The notes: generated by a model from the sequence alone, not told the origin. 64,000 bases of DNA from Brevibacterium sp. HMSC07C04 (GCF_001815905.1 NZ_KV823235.1:64215-128214), one strand, 5' to 3'. Positions 1-9,240 are shown, counted from the stretch's first letter. Translations and numbers: made by a program.

Positions 1-906
1 GCCGAGGAGTTCTTCCGTTCCGAGCGGGGGGAACCGGCCTACGCCTCGTTGGTTCCGACCCAGCTGACCCGCATCCTGCGCGACCCTCGGGCAGCCTCGC
101 AGGCAGCAAGGTTCGATGCTCTGCTCGTCGGCGGGGCATCACTGCACCCGCACACAGCCGCAGCTGCGCGGCAGGCGGGCCTGCGCGTGGTCCGCACCTA
201 CGGTATGTCTGAGACCGGCGGCGGCTGCGTCTACGACGGACGCGCATTCCCACAGGTGGATATCCGCATTGCCGACGACGGGCGGGTGTCCCTGTCCGGC
301 CCCGTCATTGCAGACGGCTATGTCGAGGTCGGCCCGAACTCGATCGTGCCCAAACCAGACCCCGGTTTCTCTGTCGACAGCAGCGGGCGGCGCACATTCC
401 TCACCTCTGATACGGGGCGCTTCGACAGTGCGGGAGTGCTGACCGTCACCGGGCGAGTCGACGATGTCTTCCAGTCAGGCGGCACAAATGTTTCGCCCCT
501 GGCCGTCGAGTCCGTGTTGCTTGACGAACTGGCCGATGACGGGATCGATGAAGTTCTCCTGGTGCCCGTTGACGACCGCGAATGGGGGCAGTTGGGAGCA
601 CTCCTAGTGCGCGGTCCCGGGGCCGAGTACTATCGGAACTCGGCCCCAAAGCTCAAAAGCAGATTCAAGCGGCTTTTGGACCCTGCCGAAATCCCCCGAT
701 GGGTGCTTCCCGTCGAGGCGATTCCAGCCAAGGGGATAGGCAAACCCGACCGTGCAGCAGCACGCCGACTGGCAGCGCAGATGCTGCGAGAAGGGGCCCA
801 GTCGGACTCGGCAGAAGCCGGGTCCGCACCGGCAGCCCGGACAGAACCGACCGGCTTGCCAGCAGAAGATTCAACAGACATGAGGACGGACAAACGTGGC
901 GAGTAG
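1..906 (+). CDS. menE: o-succinylbenzoate-CoA ligase (partial, 5' end outside window)
   Basis: This is the C-terminal 301 residues of an acyl/aryl-CoA synthetase of the ANL family. The frame is open to base 1, so the true start lies upstream. Visible motifs are the adenylate-binding loop TYGMSETGGG, the TSDTGRF core, the GRVDDVFQSGG hinge, and a C-terminal lysine in PAKGIGKPDR that normally catalyses adenylation. MenE activates o-succinylbenzoate with CoA in menaquinone synthesis. The overlapping menA downstream makes MenE far more likely than another aryl-CoA ligase. About 35 low-complexity residues trail the last motif. The stop overlaps the menA start by 11 bases, which implies coupled translation. 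Confidence 0.88.
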   Translation, partial: AEEFFRSERGEPAYASLVPTQLTRILRDPRAASQAARFDALLVGGASLHPHTAAAARQAGLRVVRTYGMSETGGGCVYDGRAFPQVDIRIADDGRVSLSGPVIADGYVEVGPNSIVPKPDPGFSVDSSGRRTFLTSDTGRFDSAGVLTVTGRVDDVFQSGGTNVSPLAVESVLLDELADDGIDEVLLVPVDDREWGQLGALLVRGPGAEYYRNSAPKLKSRFKRLLDPAEIPRWVLPVEAIPAKGIGKPDRAAARRLAAQMLREGAQSDSAEAGSAPAARTEPTGLPAEDSTDMRTDKRGE

Positions 907-1834
907 AACGCAGCTGTGGATTTCCGGAGCGCGGCTTCGGACGCTGCCTTTGGCTTTCGCACCCGTTGTCCTCGGTGCCGGCGCAGCGCTTGGCCAGCTG
1001 GGCGGCATGTCCGCTCTGGTGATCGGCTCAGTTGACCCGTCCGTCGACGACAACATCAACGGTTGGGCGCTGCTGGCGAAGGGCCTGCTGGCTCTCGTTG
1101 TGGCATTGGCGCTGCAGATCGGCTCAAACTACGCCAATGACTACTCCGACGGAATTCGCGGCACCGACGACGACCGGGTGGGCCCCCTGCGGCTGACCGC
1201 CAGCGGCCTCATCCCACCCGAACAGGTCAAACGGGCGGCTTTTATCTGCTTCGGCATTGCCGGGTTCGCGGGACTCCTGCTGACAATCATGTCCGCGGCC
1301 TGGTGGATGCTCTTGGTGGGCGCTGCCGCAGTTCTTGCCGCCTGGTTCTACACCGGCGGCAAACGCCCGTACGGCTACATGGCCCTCGGCGAAGTCTTCG
1401 TGTTCGTGTTCTTCGGGCTCGTTGCGACTCTCGGCACCACCTACGCAATGGCAGGCCGACTCAGTCCCGCCGCATGGGCCGGAGCGGTTGCCGTGGGCCT
1501 CTACGCGTGCGCTGTTCTCAAAGTCAACAACCTGCGCGATATTCCGACCGACATCGAAGCCGGCAAACGCACACTCGCTGTGCTGCTGGGCGACCGCCGT
1601 TCGCGCATTGTGTACCTGGCGCTGGTGTTTTTGCCGTATCCGCTGCTGGTTGTGCCGATCATCAGCGGCTATTCGGGTGCGCTTCTGGCAGTCGGTTCGA
1701 TCATCCTCGTAATGAAGCCCGTGCGCGCTGTTGTCCACCAGAAGACAGGCCATGCGCTCGTGCCCGCCATCAAGCACACCAGCATCGCCGCGCTCGTCTA
1801 CGCGGTGCTCCTGAGTCTGGGTCTGGCCCTCTAG
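896..1834 (+). CDS. menA: 1,4-dihydroxy-2-naphthoate polyprenyltransferase
   Basis: This 312-residue integral membrane protein of the UbiA superfamily joins dihydroxynaphthoate to a polyprenyl diphosphate to give demethylmenaquinone. The first Asp-rich motif is NDYSDGIRGTDDD near residue 81 and the second is NNLRDIPTDIEAGKRT near residue 205; both bind the Mg-diphosphate. About eight hydrophobic helices surround them, and the length is typical for MenA. It starts at GTG inside the end of menE, so the two form one operon. The family is clear; MenA rather than UbiA is inferred from the motif wording and from the menE neighbour. Confidence 0.93.
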   Translation: MASRTQLWISGARLRTLPLAFAPVVLGAGAALGQLGGMSALVIGSVDPSVDDNINGWALLAKGLLALVVALALQIGSNYANDYSDGIRGTDDDRVGPLRLTASGLIPPEQVKRAAFICFGIAGFAGLLLTIMSAAWWMLLVGAAAVLAAWFYTGGKRPYGYMALGEVFVFVFFGLVATLGTTYAMAGRLSPAAWAGAVAVGLYACAVLKVNNLRDIPTDIEAGKRTLAVLLGDRRSRIVYLALVFLPYPLLVVPIISGYSGALLAVGSIILVMKPVRAVVHQKTGHALVPAIKHTSIAALVYAVLLSLGLAL

Positions 1835-1940
1835 CTCAAAGCTGACGATGGGCCGCTGGGGTCGCATCGGCGGCACCGGACTTCAGTGCCGCTGCATACC
1901 TGACTTCGGTGCCGCTGCATTCGCAACGGGCTCGTCGAGT

Positions 1941-2207
1941 TCAGCGGTGCTGTTCGTCGATTTCGTCTTCGATCGCTTCGTCGCTGCCGGCCTTGGGCGC
2001 ACGGTTTCTGCGCTGGGCGGTCCATTCCGTCATTGAGGAGACGGCTTTCTGCTTCATACCGTTGAGCAGCAGATAGCTGAGCAGAGTCGCCACGATCACG
2101 GCAACGATCGTCGACAGCAGGCTGGGTCCGCTGAAGTACCAGATGACAGCGACTGAGGCTGCGAGCAGGCCGATCCGGGCGGCGTTGTACAGAAGGAAAT
2201 CACGCAT
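1941..2207 (-). CDS. small membrane protein, DUF4229-like
   Basis: This 88-residue protein begins MRDFLLYNAARIG and has two hydrophobic helices followed by a charged tail ending in acidic residues (EAIEDEIDEQHR). The layout matches the DUF4229 family of small actinobacterial membrane proteins, whose function is unknown. An ATG 12 bases upstream is in frame, but it lies inside the probable -10 box TACAAT, and GAGGGG sits just before the chosen ATG, so the shorter form is preferred. It is divergent from the next gene, with both promoters within about 30 bases, and convergent with menA. Confidence 0.72.
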   Translation of the reverse strand: MRDFLLYNAARIGLLAASVAVIWYFSGPSLLSTIVAVIVATLLSYLLLNGMKQKAVSSMTEWTAQRRNRAPKAGSDEAIEDEIDEQHR

Positions 2208-2217
2208 GGTGCCCCTC

Positions 2218-2223
2218 ATTGTA
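2218..2223 (-). promoter_or_regulatory. -10 box of the DUF4229-like gene
   Basis: On the minus strand TACAAT ends 10 bases before the chosen ATG at 2207. It is back to back with the TACGAT box serving the opposite gene. No clear -35 hexamer is visible. Confidence 0.45.
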
Positions 2224-2239
2224 GTCCCGCGGCAACCAC

Positions 2240-2245
2240 TACGAT
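2240..2245 (+). promoter_or_regulatory. -10 box, probably leaderless, of the PLDc_N gene
   Basis: TACGAT is followed by seven bases and then the ATG at 2253. Transcription would start at or next to the A of that ATG. The only purine run (GGAG) is too close to the ATG to act as a ribosome binding site, which supports a leaderless start. Confidence 0.5.
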
Positions 2246-2252
2246 GGAGTGC

Positions 2253-2687
2253 ATGGCCCGCATGCTCATCGCAATCATCGTCATCTACACGGCTCTTGCC
2301 CTGTACAGCCTTTTCGACTGCATTTCCTTCGATTCATCGCGAATCAAAATGATGCCGAAGGCGGCCTGGGCTGCGATCATTCTCTTCTTGCCGGTAGTGG
2401 GAATTGTGCTGTGGTACCTGTTCGGCCGCGGAGGTGCCCTGCAAGGAGCCAATGGCAGCGAGTCCGTGCCCAATGCACCCGACAACGATCCCGAATACCT
2501 GAAGAAGATTTCAGACGACATCGAACTTCGCCGCCTGCGCGAACTCCAGCGCCAGCAGGAAGAACAGCGCAGGGCTGAAAAGCTGCGCGGCACAGGATCA
2601 GAGCCGCGCAAGAACTCGCAGGGTGAAGACAGTGCTGCTTCGGCAGATGACGAGCCGGGTGACGATTCACCCCGCCACGACAGCTGA
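2253..2687 (+). CDS. PLDc_N-domain membrane protein
   Basis: This 144-residue protein has two N-terminal transmembrane helices separated by a short basic turn (residues about 4-20 and 36-55). The pattern ends in FLPVVGIVLWYLFGR, which is typical of the PLDc_N domain (phospholipase D/cardiolipin synthase N-terminal anchor). No catalytic HKD motif follows. Instead there is a charged, probably coiled-coil segment rich in Glu, Arg and Gln (residues about 90-120) and an acidic disordered tail. Such stand-alone proteins are common in actinobacteria and have no established function. The ATG at 2253 is chosen over 2244 because of its spacing from TACGAT. Confidence 0.72.
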   Translation: MARMLIAIIVIYTALALYSLFDCISFDSSRIKMMPKAAWAAIILFLPVVGIVLWYLFGRGGALQGANGSESVPNAPDNDPEYLKKISDDIELRRLRELQRQQEEQRRAEKLRGTGSEPRKNSQGEDSAASADDEPGDDSPRHDS

Positions 2688-2980
2688 GCGGCACCTCGGC
2701 CCCTCATGTCTTTCACCCGCCCAGATCACAAGGCGCCACTTCCCTCACACCAGACCGGCACCTCGGCTTCTCATCTCTTTCACCCGCCCACCCAATAGCC
2801 GGATTCTGCGCCTTAGCAACAGCTGCTAAGGCGCAGGTCTGTTGCTGAAGGGAGTGCCCTTGCGGCTGACGGGTGTTTCTATGGCTGAAGCGGGGATCCT
2901 GGACTTGCCCTTGGCTGAAGTGGGGATCCGGCTAGCGGGTGGAGGCCGGAATGCAATAGGTTCCCCGCGCTCACGCACAC
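2688..2980. repeat. intergenic region with two direct-repeat sets and a hairpin
   Basis: This roughly 290-base gap lies between convergent genes and holds no convincing gene. A 35-base direct repeat occurs at 2689-2723 and 2756-2790 with three mismatches. A second imperfect repeat is an 18-base unit at 2882-2899 and 2912-2929 with one mismatch and a 30-base period. A perfect 13-bp stem lies between the two sets. A 67-codon reading frame over the second repeat looks accidental: it has no ribosome binding site and runs into the neighbouring terminator. Confidence 0.6.
2806..2836. other. perfect inverted repeat (13-bp stem, 5-base loop)
   Basis: The arms CTGCGCCTTAGCA and TGCTAAGGCGCAG pair perfectly around ACAGC. 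There is no T run on either side, so this is not a textbook terminator. It may be an mRNA-end stabiliser or part of a dispersed repeat. Confidence 0.55.
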
Positions 2981-3018
2981 AAAAAAACGGGTGCATCCGC
3001 ATGAGCGAATGCACCCGT
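2981..3018 (-). terminator. terminator of the heme/cytochrome c operon
   Basis: A 10-bp stem (ACGGGTGCAT with ATGCACCCGT) is followed on the minus strand by seven T residues. It lies 40 bases after the ccsB stop and ends the long minus-strand operon. Confidence 0.85.
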
Positions 3019-3058
3019 CGAAGAGTTCAGGGCTGCAAGGACTGAGCCAGCCTGCTGA

Positions 3059-4195
3059 TCACAGCCCGGAGTATGAGTGCAGGCCGTTGAAGTACACGTT
3101 GACGATCGTAAAGTTGAAGATGATCGTGATGAAGCCGATGAGGTTGAGCCAGGCAATTGTCGTCAGGCGCAGACCGCGGGTTGCACGCGAGTGCAGGTAT
3201 GCAGCGTAGACAACCCAGATGACGAACGTCCAGATCTCTTTGGCATCCCAACCCCAGTAGCGGCCCCAGGCGACTTCGGCCCAGATGGCTCCGGCGATCA
3301 GGGTGAAAGTCCACGTGATGAAGCCGACCGCAGCCAGACGGTAGGACACAGCTTCAATCGATGCCGCCCGCGGCATGCGCTCCAGAAACGACAGCCGGCC
3401 GGCATCGCGTCCGGCTGCAACGCGCTTTTCACGAGCACCCTGCAGCAGCTGCACCGTGGCCAGCGCGGCTGAAACAGTCAGCAGGCCGGTGGAAAGAATC
3501 GCAATCGGAACGTGAATGAGAATCCAGTACGACTGCAGTGCCGGAACGAGCGGTGCTGCAGGAGTGTAGAAAACAGTCGTCGCAAGGCCGATTGACACCA
3601 ACAGGAACCCGGTGACGAATGTGCCAAGGTAGCGGACGTCTTTGTAGCGCAGCGTCACAACATAGACAGCACCGGCAACGGCGCTGGCAAGCAGCGCGTA
3701 CTCCATCATGTTGCCCCAGGGAGCGCGCATGACCGACATGCCGCGCGTGACGATCGAGGCGATGTGCAGAAGCAGCGCCAGAACCGTCAGGGACGTGCCG
3801 ACATTGGCAAACACGCGACGTTTGCCGCCATCGACAGCGGAAGCATCACCGCGACCGCCCTTCTCGTTCGCTTCGTCGGCCGTGCGATTGGAGTACACCC
3901 GGTCAGCAGGACCGTCGAGGTTCTCCTGCACGAGCGTGCCGACAGCACCGCCGTCATCAGCCGCTCCAGCATCAGCCGAGGTACGTGTGCGCGATGTGCG
4001 CTTCGCACCTTTCGCCGCGTCTGCGACTGCACCGGAAGAGGCACCGGAATCAGCCGAGTCAGCTGCCTTCCCGGCGCGCTTCTTCTTGCCTCCGAAAAGG
4101 TCAAAAGCGTAGACGATGAACGCGAGCGCATAGACCGCACCAGCCGAATAGATCAGAAGCATTGACCAGCTGGCGAGCGTGACGTTGACTTCCAC
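3059..4195 (-). CDS. ccsB: cytochrome c biogenesis protein CcsB/ResC
   Basis: This 378-residue polytopic membrane protein is one half of the System II heme exporter and cytochrome c synthetase, working with ResB. The WWD-type heme-handling motif WGRYWGWDAKEIWTF lies near residues 312-326, and the C-terminal helices carry conserved His residues. Residues about 35-130, between the first two helices, form a long charged, Ala/Gly-rich insertion of low complexity. The start is GTG, directly after the resB stop TAA, with GGAGGG in the resB end serving as ribosome binding site. It is the last gene of the operon. Confidence 0.93.
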   Translation of the reverse strand: MEVNVTLASWSMLLIYSAGAVYALAFIVYAFDLFGGKKKRAGKAADSADSGASSGAVADAAKGAKRTSRTRTSADAGAADDGGAVGTLVQENLDGPADRVYSNRTADEANEKGGRGDASAVDGGKRRVFANVGTSLTVLALLLHIASIVTRGMSVMRAPWGNMMEYALLASAVAGAVYVVTLRYKDVRYLGTFVTGFLLVSIGLATTVFYTPAAPLVPALQSYWILIHVPIAILSTGLLTVSAALATVQLLQGAREKRVAAGRDAGRLSFLERMPRAASIEAVSYRLAAVGFITWTFTLIAGAIWAEVAWGRYWGWDAKEIWTFVIWVVYAAYLHSRATRGLRLTTIAWLNLIGFITIIFNFTIVNVYFNGLHSYSGL

Positions 4196-5803
4196 TTATC
4201 CCTCCGCGGATTGGTGATCAGCAGACGAAAGTCTGTCTTTCAATTCTACGCCACAGCGCTCTGCCGCCTGCTTGACGCGTGGGTCTTCGCTGCGGGCCAG
4301 CGCACCGATTTCCACTTCGCCGTCACGCACCCGCACCCACATGCGGCGGCGCGGAATGAACATGGCCAGTGCCAGTCCGATGAACATCAGCGTGGTGACC
4401 ACCAGCATGAGTCCCTGCACCGGGTCGTGGCGGACGTCGAGGCTGACGAACTTCGCTATCCGCTCAAACTCGATTGTGCCGAGCCCATCGGGCAGCTGCA
4501 CTGTCTGTCCCGGCTGCATCTGGGTGATCCACTGCTTTCCGTCGTCGCCGTTGACGGCTTCCATACCCGCAGTGTCGAGTTCGTAGACGTTCTGTGGAAT
4601 ACCGGCATCAAGCCCCAGGTCACCCTTGTAGAGGTTCATGACGAGCACGGGGTTGCGCAGTTCTGCAAACTGCGAGTACAGCTCACCTTGCTGATTGACG
4701 CCCGCTGTGGGAAGCAGGATGCCGGAAAAGCCCAGCTGGTCATTGCCCGCGCCGGTGTCGGGAACTTTGATGACACCGCGCGAGGTGTAAACACCGTCTT
4801 CGGGCACGAACACCACGGGCCCGGAGTAGGTCACCTTGCCCTGTGCGTCGCGTACTGTCACGACCGGTGCGTAGCCGTTGCCTGTCAGATACACGCGCGC
4901 CCCGTCCACGCGGATGGGCTCGTTGACTTTGAGGTTGTGTTCAGTCGAAACGCCGTCCGTGGTTTCCGTGATGACGGCGTCGAATGCCCGCGGCTGGCCG
5001 AACTGGGCGCCTTCGCTGGTCGAGTCGAATTTCGCGTCGAAGCTCTCCAAGCGCAGGCGGAAGTTTGCCAGGTTGTCGGCGTCGAAGTAGCGGCCTGGCT
5101 CAAATGAGTCATAGGACACGAGGGAGTTTGTGAACGTGTCCCCTTCGACGAGCACGCGCTGGCCACCGTAGCCGAAGATCGCGCCGATGGCCATGACGAT
5201 TGTCGCGCCCAACATGGCGAGGTGGAAGAGCAGGTTCCCCGTTTCTCTCAGGTAGCCGCGTTCGGCGGCGATGTGGTCGCCGCGGCCCACCGTACGGTAG
5301 CCGTTCTTCTTCAGGTATTCCTGTGCGGTTTCGAGGATCTGCTCGGCCGGGGCGGTGTGGGTGAAGCTCTGGTAGCCGGGCATTCGGGTGAGCCTGCGCG
5401 GGGCTTTCGGCGGCTGCGAGCGCATTGCCTTCCAGTGCTGTTTGGTGCGCGGCAGAACACAGCCGACCAGCGAAATCATCAGCAGGATGTACACGGCGGA
5501 GAACCAGAATGACGAATAGACGTCGAACATCTGGAACTTGTCGAGGATTTCACCGGTCCGACCGTTGTCGATGATGAAGTTCTGAACCTTCGCCGGGTCC
5601 TGAATGCGCTGCGGCAGGAGCGATCCGGGGATAGCCGCCAGTGCCAACACCAGCAGCAGGATGAGTGCGAACTTCATGGTGGTCAGCTGACGCCAGGCCC
5701 ACCGGAGCATGCCGATGAACCCGATGTCCGGCGCTTTCTGGGACGACTTGCGATCCGCGGTGCTTGCCGCGGCCGCGTCTGGTGTCGTCGGTTTGTCTGT
5801 CAT
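4196..5803 (-). CDS. resB: cytochrome c biogenesis protein ResB
   Basis: This 535-residue ResB-family protein supplies the apocytochrome-binding part of System II cytochrome c maturation. A short cytoplasmic head leads to a helix LILLLVLALAAIPGSLLPQR, typical of the family, then further helices near residues 105 and 200, a large extracytoplasmic domain, and a last helix near residue 475. The ATG at 5803 is chosen because it overlaps the ccdA stop by one base (TGATG); a longer frame upstream lies wholly inside ccdA. CcsB follows without a gap. Confidence 0.92.
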   Translation of the reverse strand: MTDKPTTPDAAAASTADRKSSQKAPDIGFIGMLRWAWRQLTTMKFALILLLVLALAAIPGSLLPQRIQDPAKVQNFIIDNGRTGEILDKFQMFDVYSSFWFSAVYILLMISLVGCVLPRTKQHWKAMRSQPPKAPRRLTRMPGYQSFTHTAPAEQILETAQEYLKKNGYRTVGRGDHIAAERGYLRETGNLLFHLAMLGATIVMAIGAIFGYGGQRVLVEGDTFTNSLVSYDSFEPGRYFDADNLANFRLRLESFDAKFDSTSEGAQFGQPRAFDAVITETTDGVSTEHNLKVNEPIRVDGARVYLTGNGYAPVVTVRDAQGKVTYSGPVVFVPEDGVYTSRGVIKVPDTGAGNDQLGFSGILLPTAGVNQQGELYSQFAELRNPVLVMNLYKGDLGLDAGIPQNVYELDTAGMEAVNGDDGKQWITQMQPGQTVQLPDGLGTIEFERIAKFVSLDVRHDPVQGLMLVVTTLMFIGLALAMFIPRRRMWVRVRDGEVEIGALARSEDPRVKQAAERCGVELKDRLSSADHQSAEG

Positions 5804-6609
5804 CACACCACCGTTTCGAATCCGCCGATGAGGTTCTGCATGTTGTTCATGATGATCGTCCATACGCCGGTGACCATGAGCAGGCCCAGCAGGATGAGCA
5901 TGACACCGCCGAAGATCACAATGCCGCGCTGGTGCCTGCGGAGGAAGGCCAGGCGTCCCATGCCCTTGTGCAGCAGATAGGCCACAAGCAGGAAGGGCAG
6001 GCCGAGCCCCACGCAGTAGGTGAAGGTCAGCAGCATGCCGCGGCCGGTGCCGCCGTCAGCACCAAAGCCTGTTGACAGGGCCAGAACCGCCGCCAGGGTG
6101 GGGCCGATGCAGGGTGCCCAGCTCAGTGCGAAAGCGGCACCGAGCAGCGGGGCACCCCACAGCCCGGCTTTGGGCTTCTTTGCAATGGGCTTGTTGGTCT
6201 GAAAAGCCCGAATACCGCCTAGGAACACGACCCCGGCAAGGATGACTGCAATGCCCATGACGCGGGTGACAATGCCAATCCAGTCACTGAGCAGGCTGCC
6301 GAGTGCCCCGAAGGCCGCGCCCAGGGCGACGTAGACGGCTGCAAAGCCCAACACGAAAAGGCCAACCCCGCCGAGTACCGCAGAGGTGCGCTTCTGTTCG
6401 ACCGTTGTGCCGGTCATTCCCGTGACATAGCCGATGTAGCCGGGAACCAGGGGCAGCACACAGGGTGACAGGAACGACACGAGCCCGGCGATCGCCGCGA
6501 CCGCCATGGCCAGCAGCAGCGGACCGTTGAGGACCGTCTGCGCGAATGCCGAACCGAGGTCAGCGGCCTGCACCGTCCCAGCGGCCTGCACGGTCCCGGC
6601 GGGGAACAT
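5803..6609 (-). CDS. ccdA: thiol:disulfide transporter CcdA
   Basis: This 268-residue membrane protein passes electrons from cytoplasmic thioredoxin to the extracytoplasmic TlpA/ResA-like protein, keeping apocytochrome c cysteines reduced. The two characteristic Cys-Pro regions are FLSPCVLPLVPGY near residue 47 and LSWAPCIGPTLA near residue 164. Six helices are expected. It sits two bases after the thioredoxin-like lipoprotein gene and overlaps resB by one base. Confidence 0.94.
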   Translation of the reverse strand: MFPAGTVQAAGTVQAADLGSAFAQTVLNGPLLLAMAVAAIAGLVSFLSPCVLPLVPGYIGYVTGMTGTTVEQKRTSAVLGGVGLFVLGFAAVYVALGAAFGALGSLLSDWIGIVTRVMGIAVILAGVVFLGGIRAFQTNKPIAKKPKAGLWGAPLLGAAFALSWAPCIGPTLAAVLALSTGFGADGGTGRGMLLTFTYCVGLGLPFLLVAYLLHKGMGRLAFLRRHQRGIVIFGGVMLILLGLLMVTGVWTIIMNNMQNLIGGFETVV

Positions 6610-6611
6610 CG

Positions 6612-7247
6612 TCAGTCTTCTTTCATGGCGTCGTCGATCAGACCGCTGAGCGTGGAAGCTTCGACGGCACCGACGACGCGTGCGGCCGGCCGGCCCTCAG
6701 AGTCGAGGACGACGGTCGACGGGGTTGCCCTGGGCGGCAGAACATCAGACAGCAGTCCGACCATTTCGCCGTCCGTGTCGAGCATGACGGGATAGGACAC
6801 ATTGAAGTTGTCGACAAAAGCCTGAGCCGCGGCCTCCTGATCACGCACGTTTGCGCCGATCAGCTGAGCTTTGCCCTCGTATTTCTCTGCGACTTCTTCG
6901 AGTTCGGGAGCTTCCTTGCGGCATGGCGGGCACGCTGCATACCACAAGTTGATGACCGTGATGGTCCCGTCTTTGCGGATGTCCGCCAGTGAGGTCTTCT
7001 TCCCATCCAGAAGGGTGATGTCGAGGTCGATCGGCTCAGTGCGCTCATTCTTCGGGATCTGAGTGACCACCCCGGTACCGGAGACATAGCCCTGCTGGGA
7101 TCCGGCCTGTTCGGCCACTCCCCCGGTTTCTGTTCCACCGCAGGCGGCCAGCCCGAATGCAAGGGCGCAGGCGAGAACAGCTCCGACTGTTCGGCGGGTG
7201 CGCCCGCGGCCTCGCTTGTCCGCCACGGCAAGCGCTGCATTCCTCAT
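6612..7247 (-). CDS. thioredoxin-fold lipoprotein, ResA/TlpA type
   Basis: This 211-residue exported protein has a basic N-terminus, a hydrophobic segment and the lipobox GLAAC, giving a lipidated Cys at residue 36. The thioredoxin active site is CPPC at residues 106-109 (WYAACPPCRKEAPEL). Its position just before ccdA, resB and ccsB identifies it as the apocytochrome c disulfide reductant (ResA/CcsX role). The ATG overlaps the stop of the preceding phosphatase gene by four bases. Confidence 0.92.
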   Translation of the reverse strand: MRNAALAVADKRGRGRTRRTVGAVLACALAFGLAACGGTETGGVAEQAGSQQGYVSGTGVVTQIPKNERTEPIDLDITLLDGKKTSLADIRKDGTITVINLWYAACPPCRKEAPELEEVAEKYEGKAQLIGANVRDQEAAAQAFVDNFNVSYPVMLDTDGEMVGLLSDVLPPRATPSTVVLDSEGRPAARVVGAVEASTLSGLIDDAMKED

Positions 7248-7906
7248 GCTCCTGCCACCGCCTTTGTCGGCTGGAGGTCGGCGTTGACATCGGTGTAGTC
7301 AACCCCGACGAGTTTGGCTCCTTCGAAGCTCAGCGTGGTCACGGATCCCAGGCTGCATTCGCGGTTGCGCGGATCGTGTGCAAGCGGCTTGCCCTCGGCT
7401 GCCATGCGGGACATCCAGATGGGCAGCTGGTGGCTGACGATGACGCCGTCAACCGCATCGAGCCCTTCGGCCTTCGCCACAGCCTCAACCCTGTTGCGCA
7501 GAGTGAACATCGCAGCCTGCATGCGGCGCACCTGGCTGATGTACGGCTCTCCCCACGATGGGCGCAGAGGATTCCATACCAGCGGCAGGTTCGCCGGTGC
7601 GAAGACCGACGCACGGTTGACCTTCTGTCCTTCAAAGCGGTTGCCGGCTTCGATGACACGCTCGTCAACCACCGGTTCGAGCCCGGTCGACTGTGCCAGA
7701 GGCGCAATTGTCTGGGCTGTGCGCAGAAGCGGCGAGCGCACCAGGCCGCGCACGTGAAAGCGGTCATCGGCGAAGTAGTCGCTGATCCTTTCACCCATCT
7801 GGCGGCCCCGGGCCGTCAGCCCGAATCCGGGCAGGCGCCCGTAGAGAATGCCGTCGGGGTTGTCGACTTCACCGTGGCGGACCAGGTGGATGCGCGAGGT
7901 GGTCAT
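7244..7906 (-). CDS. histidine phosphatase superfamily protein (phosphoglycerate mutase-like)
   Basis: This 220-residue protein carries the phosphohistidine motif LVRHGE at residues 8-13 and a second catalytic His region VSHQLPI, so it belongs to the histidine phosphatase superfamily. The substrate cannot be read from sequence. A gene of this family commonly sits between hemL and the cytochrome c genes in actinobacteria (Rv0525 in M. tuberculosis). The ATG at 7906 overlaps the hemL stop by four bases, and its own stop overlaps the next gene by four. Upstream in-frame codons fall inside hemL and are rejected. Confidence 0.87.
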   Translation of the reverse strand: MTTSRIHLVRHGEVDNPDGILYGRLPGFGLTARGRQMGERISDYFADDRFHVRGLVRSPLLRTAQTIAPLAQSTGLEPVVDERVIEAGNRFEGQKVNRASVFAPANLPLVWNPLRPSWGEPYISQVRRMQAAMFTLRNRVEAVAKAEGLDAVDGVIVSHQLPIWMSRMAAEGKPLAHDPRNRECSLGSVTTLSFEGAKLVGVDYTDVNADLQPTKAVAGA

Positions 7907-9240
7907 GCCGACTCCCCGTCTGTCGCCCGGGCTGCCGCCTTGGCTGCGGCAGGCAGTGCGGACACCACACGGTCGAGGATCTGCGCGGTGTGAGCTGCCG
8001 AGAGGAACCACACTTCAAAGGCACTGGGCGGCAGGTGCACGCCCTGTTCGAGCATTGCGGTGAAGAATGCCGAGTAGGCGGCGGTGTTCTGTGCCTGCGC
8101 ATCGGCGAAAGTGCGGACTTCGCGGTCGGTGAAGAACACCGAGAACATGGAGTTCGCCGACTGGATGGTGTGCGGCACGCCTTCGGCGCTGAGAGCCTCC
8201 GTGATTGCCGGGCGCAGGACGTCTGCGGCGGCTTCGATCGTCGGGTAGACGTCGAGTTCGCGGGTCAGCTGCAGGGTGCGCAGACCCGCGGCCGAGGCCA
8301 CCGGGTTGCCGGAGAGGGTGCCTGCCTGGTAGACCCCGCCCTTGGGTGCCAGAGCGTCCATGACTTCCTGACGTCCGCCGAAGGCCGCGATCGGGAAGCC
8401 GCCGCCCATGACTTTGCCGAATGTGAACAGGTCCGCCGGTCCGTCCGGGTAGCCCAGGGCTTGGCTTTCGTAGCCGTACCAGCCTGCTTCGGAAACGCGG
8501 AAGCCCGTCATGACCTCATCGGAGATCATGAGCGCACCGTGTTCTTTGGTCAGCGAGCGGATGAGGTTGGTGAAGCCGTCACGGGGCGGGACGACGCCCA
8601 TATTGCCCGGGGAGGCTTCCGTGATGACCGCGGCGATTTCGCTGCCGTGTTCGGCAAAGGCGCGGCGCAGACCGTCCTGGTCGTTGTAATCGAGTATGAG
8701 AGTGTCTTCTGCGGTTCCCTTCGTCACGCCGGGAGTGTCCGGCAGACCGAAGGTGGCAAGACCGGACCCTGCGGCCACGAGCAGCGAGTCAACGTGACCG
8801 TGATAGCAGCCTGCGAACTTCACAATCTTGTCCCGACCGGTGTACCCGCGTGCCAGGCGAATGGCCGACATTGTGGCTTCCGTGCCCGAGTTGACCAGCC
8901 TCACCTCGTCAACCGGCGCGACCCTGCTGGCAATCTCCTGAGCCAGTTCGACTTCCGGAACCGACGGCGTTCCAAACGAAAAGCCGCGGGCGGCGGTCTC
9001 CTGGACCACGCCGAGAACTTCCGGGTGTGCGTGGCCGACGATCATGGGACCCCAGGATCCGATGAGGTCAACGTACTCGTTGCCATCGACATCGGTCAGC
9101 AGCGCACCCTCAGCGGAGTGCATGAAGCGGGGCGTTCCGCCAACGGCGCCGAAAGCACGCACCGGTGAGTTCACACCGCCGGGAATGGCCTTCAGAGCGC
9201 GCTCAAAGAGTTCCTGGGACTTCTGCGTGGGCTGGGTCAT
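7903..9240 (-). CDS. hemL: glutamate-1-semialdehyde 2,1-aminomutase
   Basis: This 445-residue PLP enzyme converts glutamate-1-semialdehyde to 5-aminolevulinate, the second step of the C5 heme pathway started by HemA. The PLP lysine is K276 in [12 protein letters not shown]. Other family signatures are NSPVRAFG near residue 24, LVNSGTEA near 115, CYHGHVDS near 145 and DEVMTGFR near 241. The ATG at 9240 overlaps the marR stop by one base (TGATG). Confidence 0.97.
   Translation of the reverse strand: MTQPTQKSQELFERALKAIPGGVNSPVRAFGAVGGTPRFMHSAEGALLTDVDGNEYVDLIGSWGPMIVGHAHPEVLGVVQETAARGFSFGTPSVPEVELAQEIASRVAPVDEVRLVNSGTEATMSAIRLARGYTGRDKIVKFAGCYHGHVDSLLVAAGSGLATFGLPDTPGVTKGTAEDTLILDYNDQDGLRRAFAEHGSEIAAVITEASPGNMGVVPPRDGFTNLIRSLTKEHGALMISDEVMTGFRVSEAGWYGYESQALGYPDGPADLFTFGKVMGGGFPIAAFGGRQEVMDALAPKGGVYQAGTLSGNPVASAAGLRTLQLTRELDVYPTIEAAADVLRPAITEALSAEGVPHTIQSANSMFSVFFTDREVRTFADAQAQNTAAYSAFFTAMLEQGVHLPPSAFEVWFLSAAHTAQILDRVVSALPAAAKAAARATDGESA

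Noticed and set aside
2842-3045. Possible 67-residue plus-strand gene with repeated AEAG/AEVG segments
   Set aside because: No ribosome binding site or -10 box, and it runs through the operon terminator. The repeats explain the open frame.
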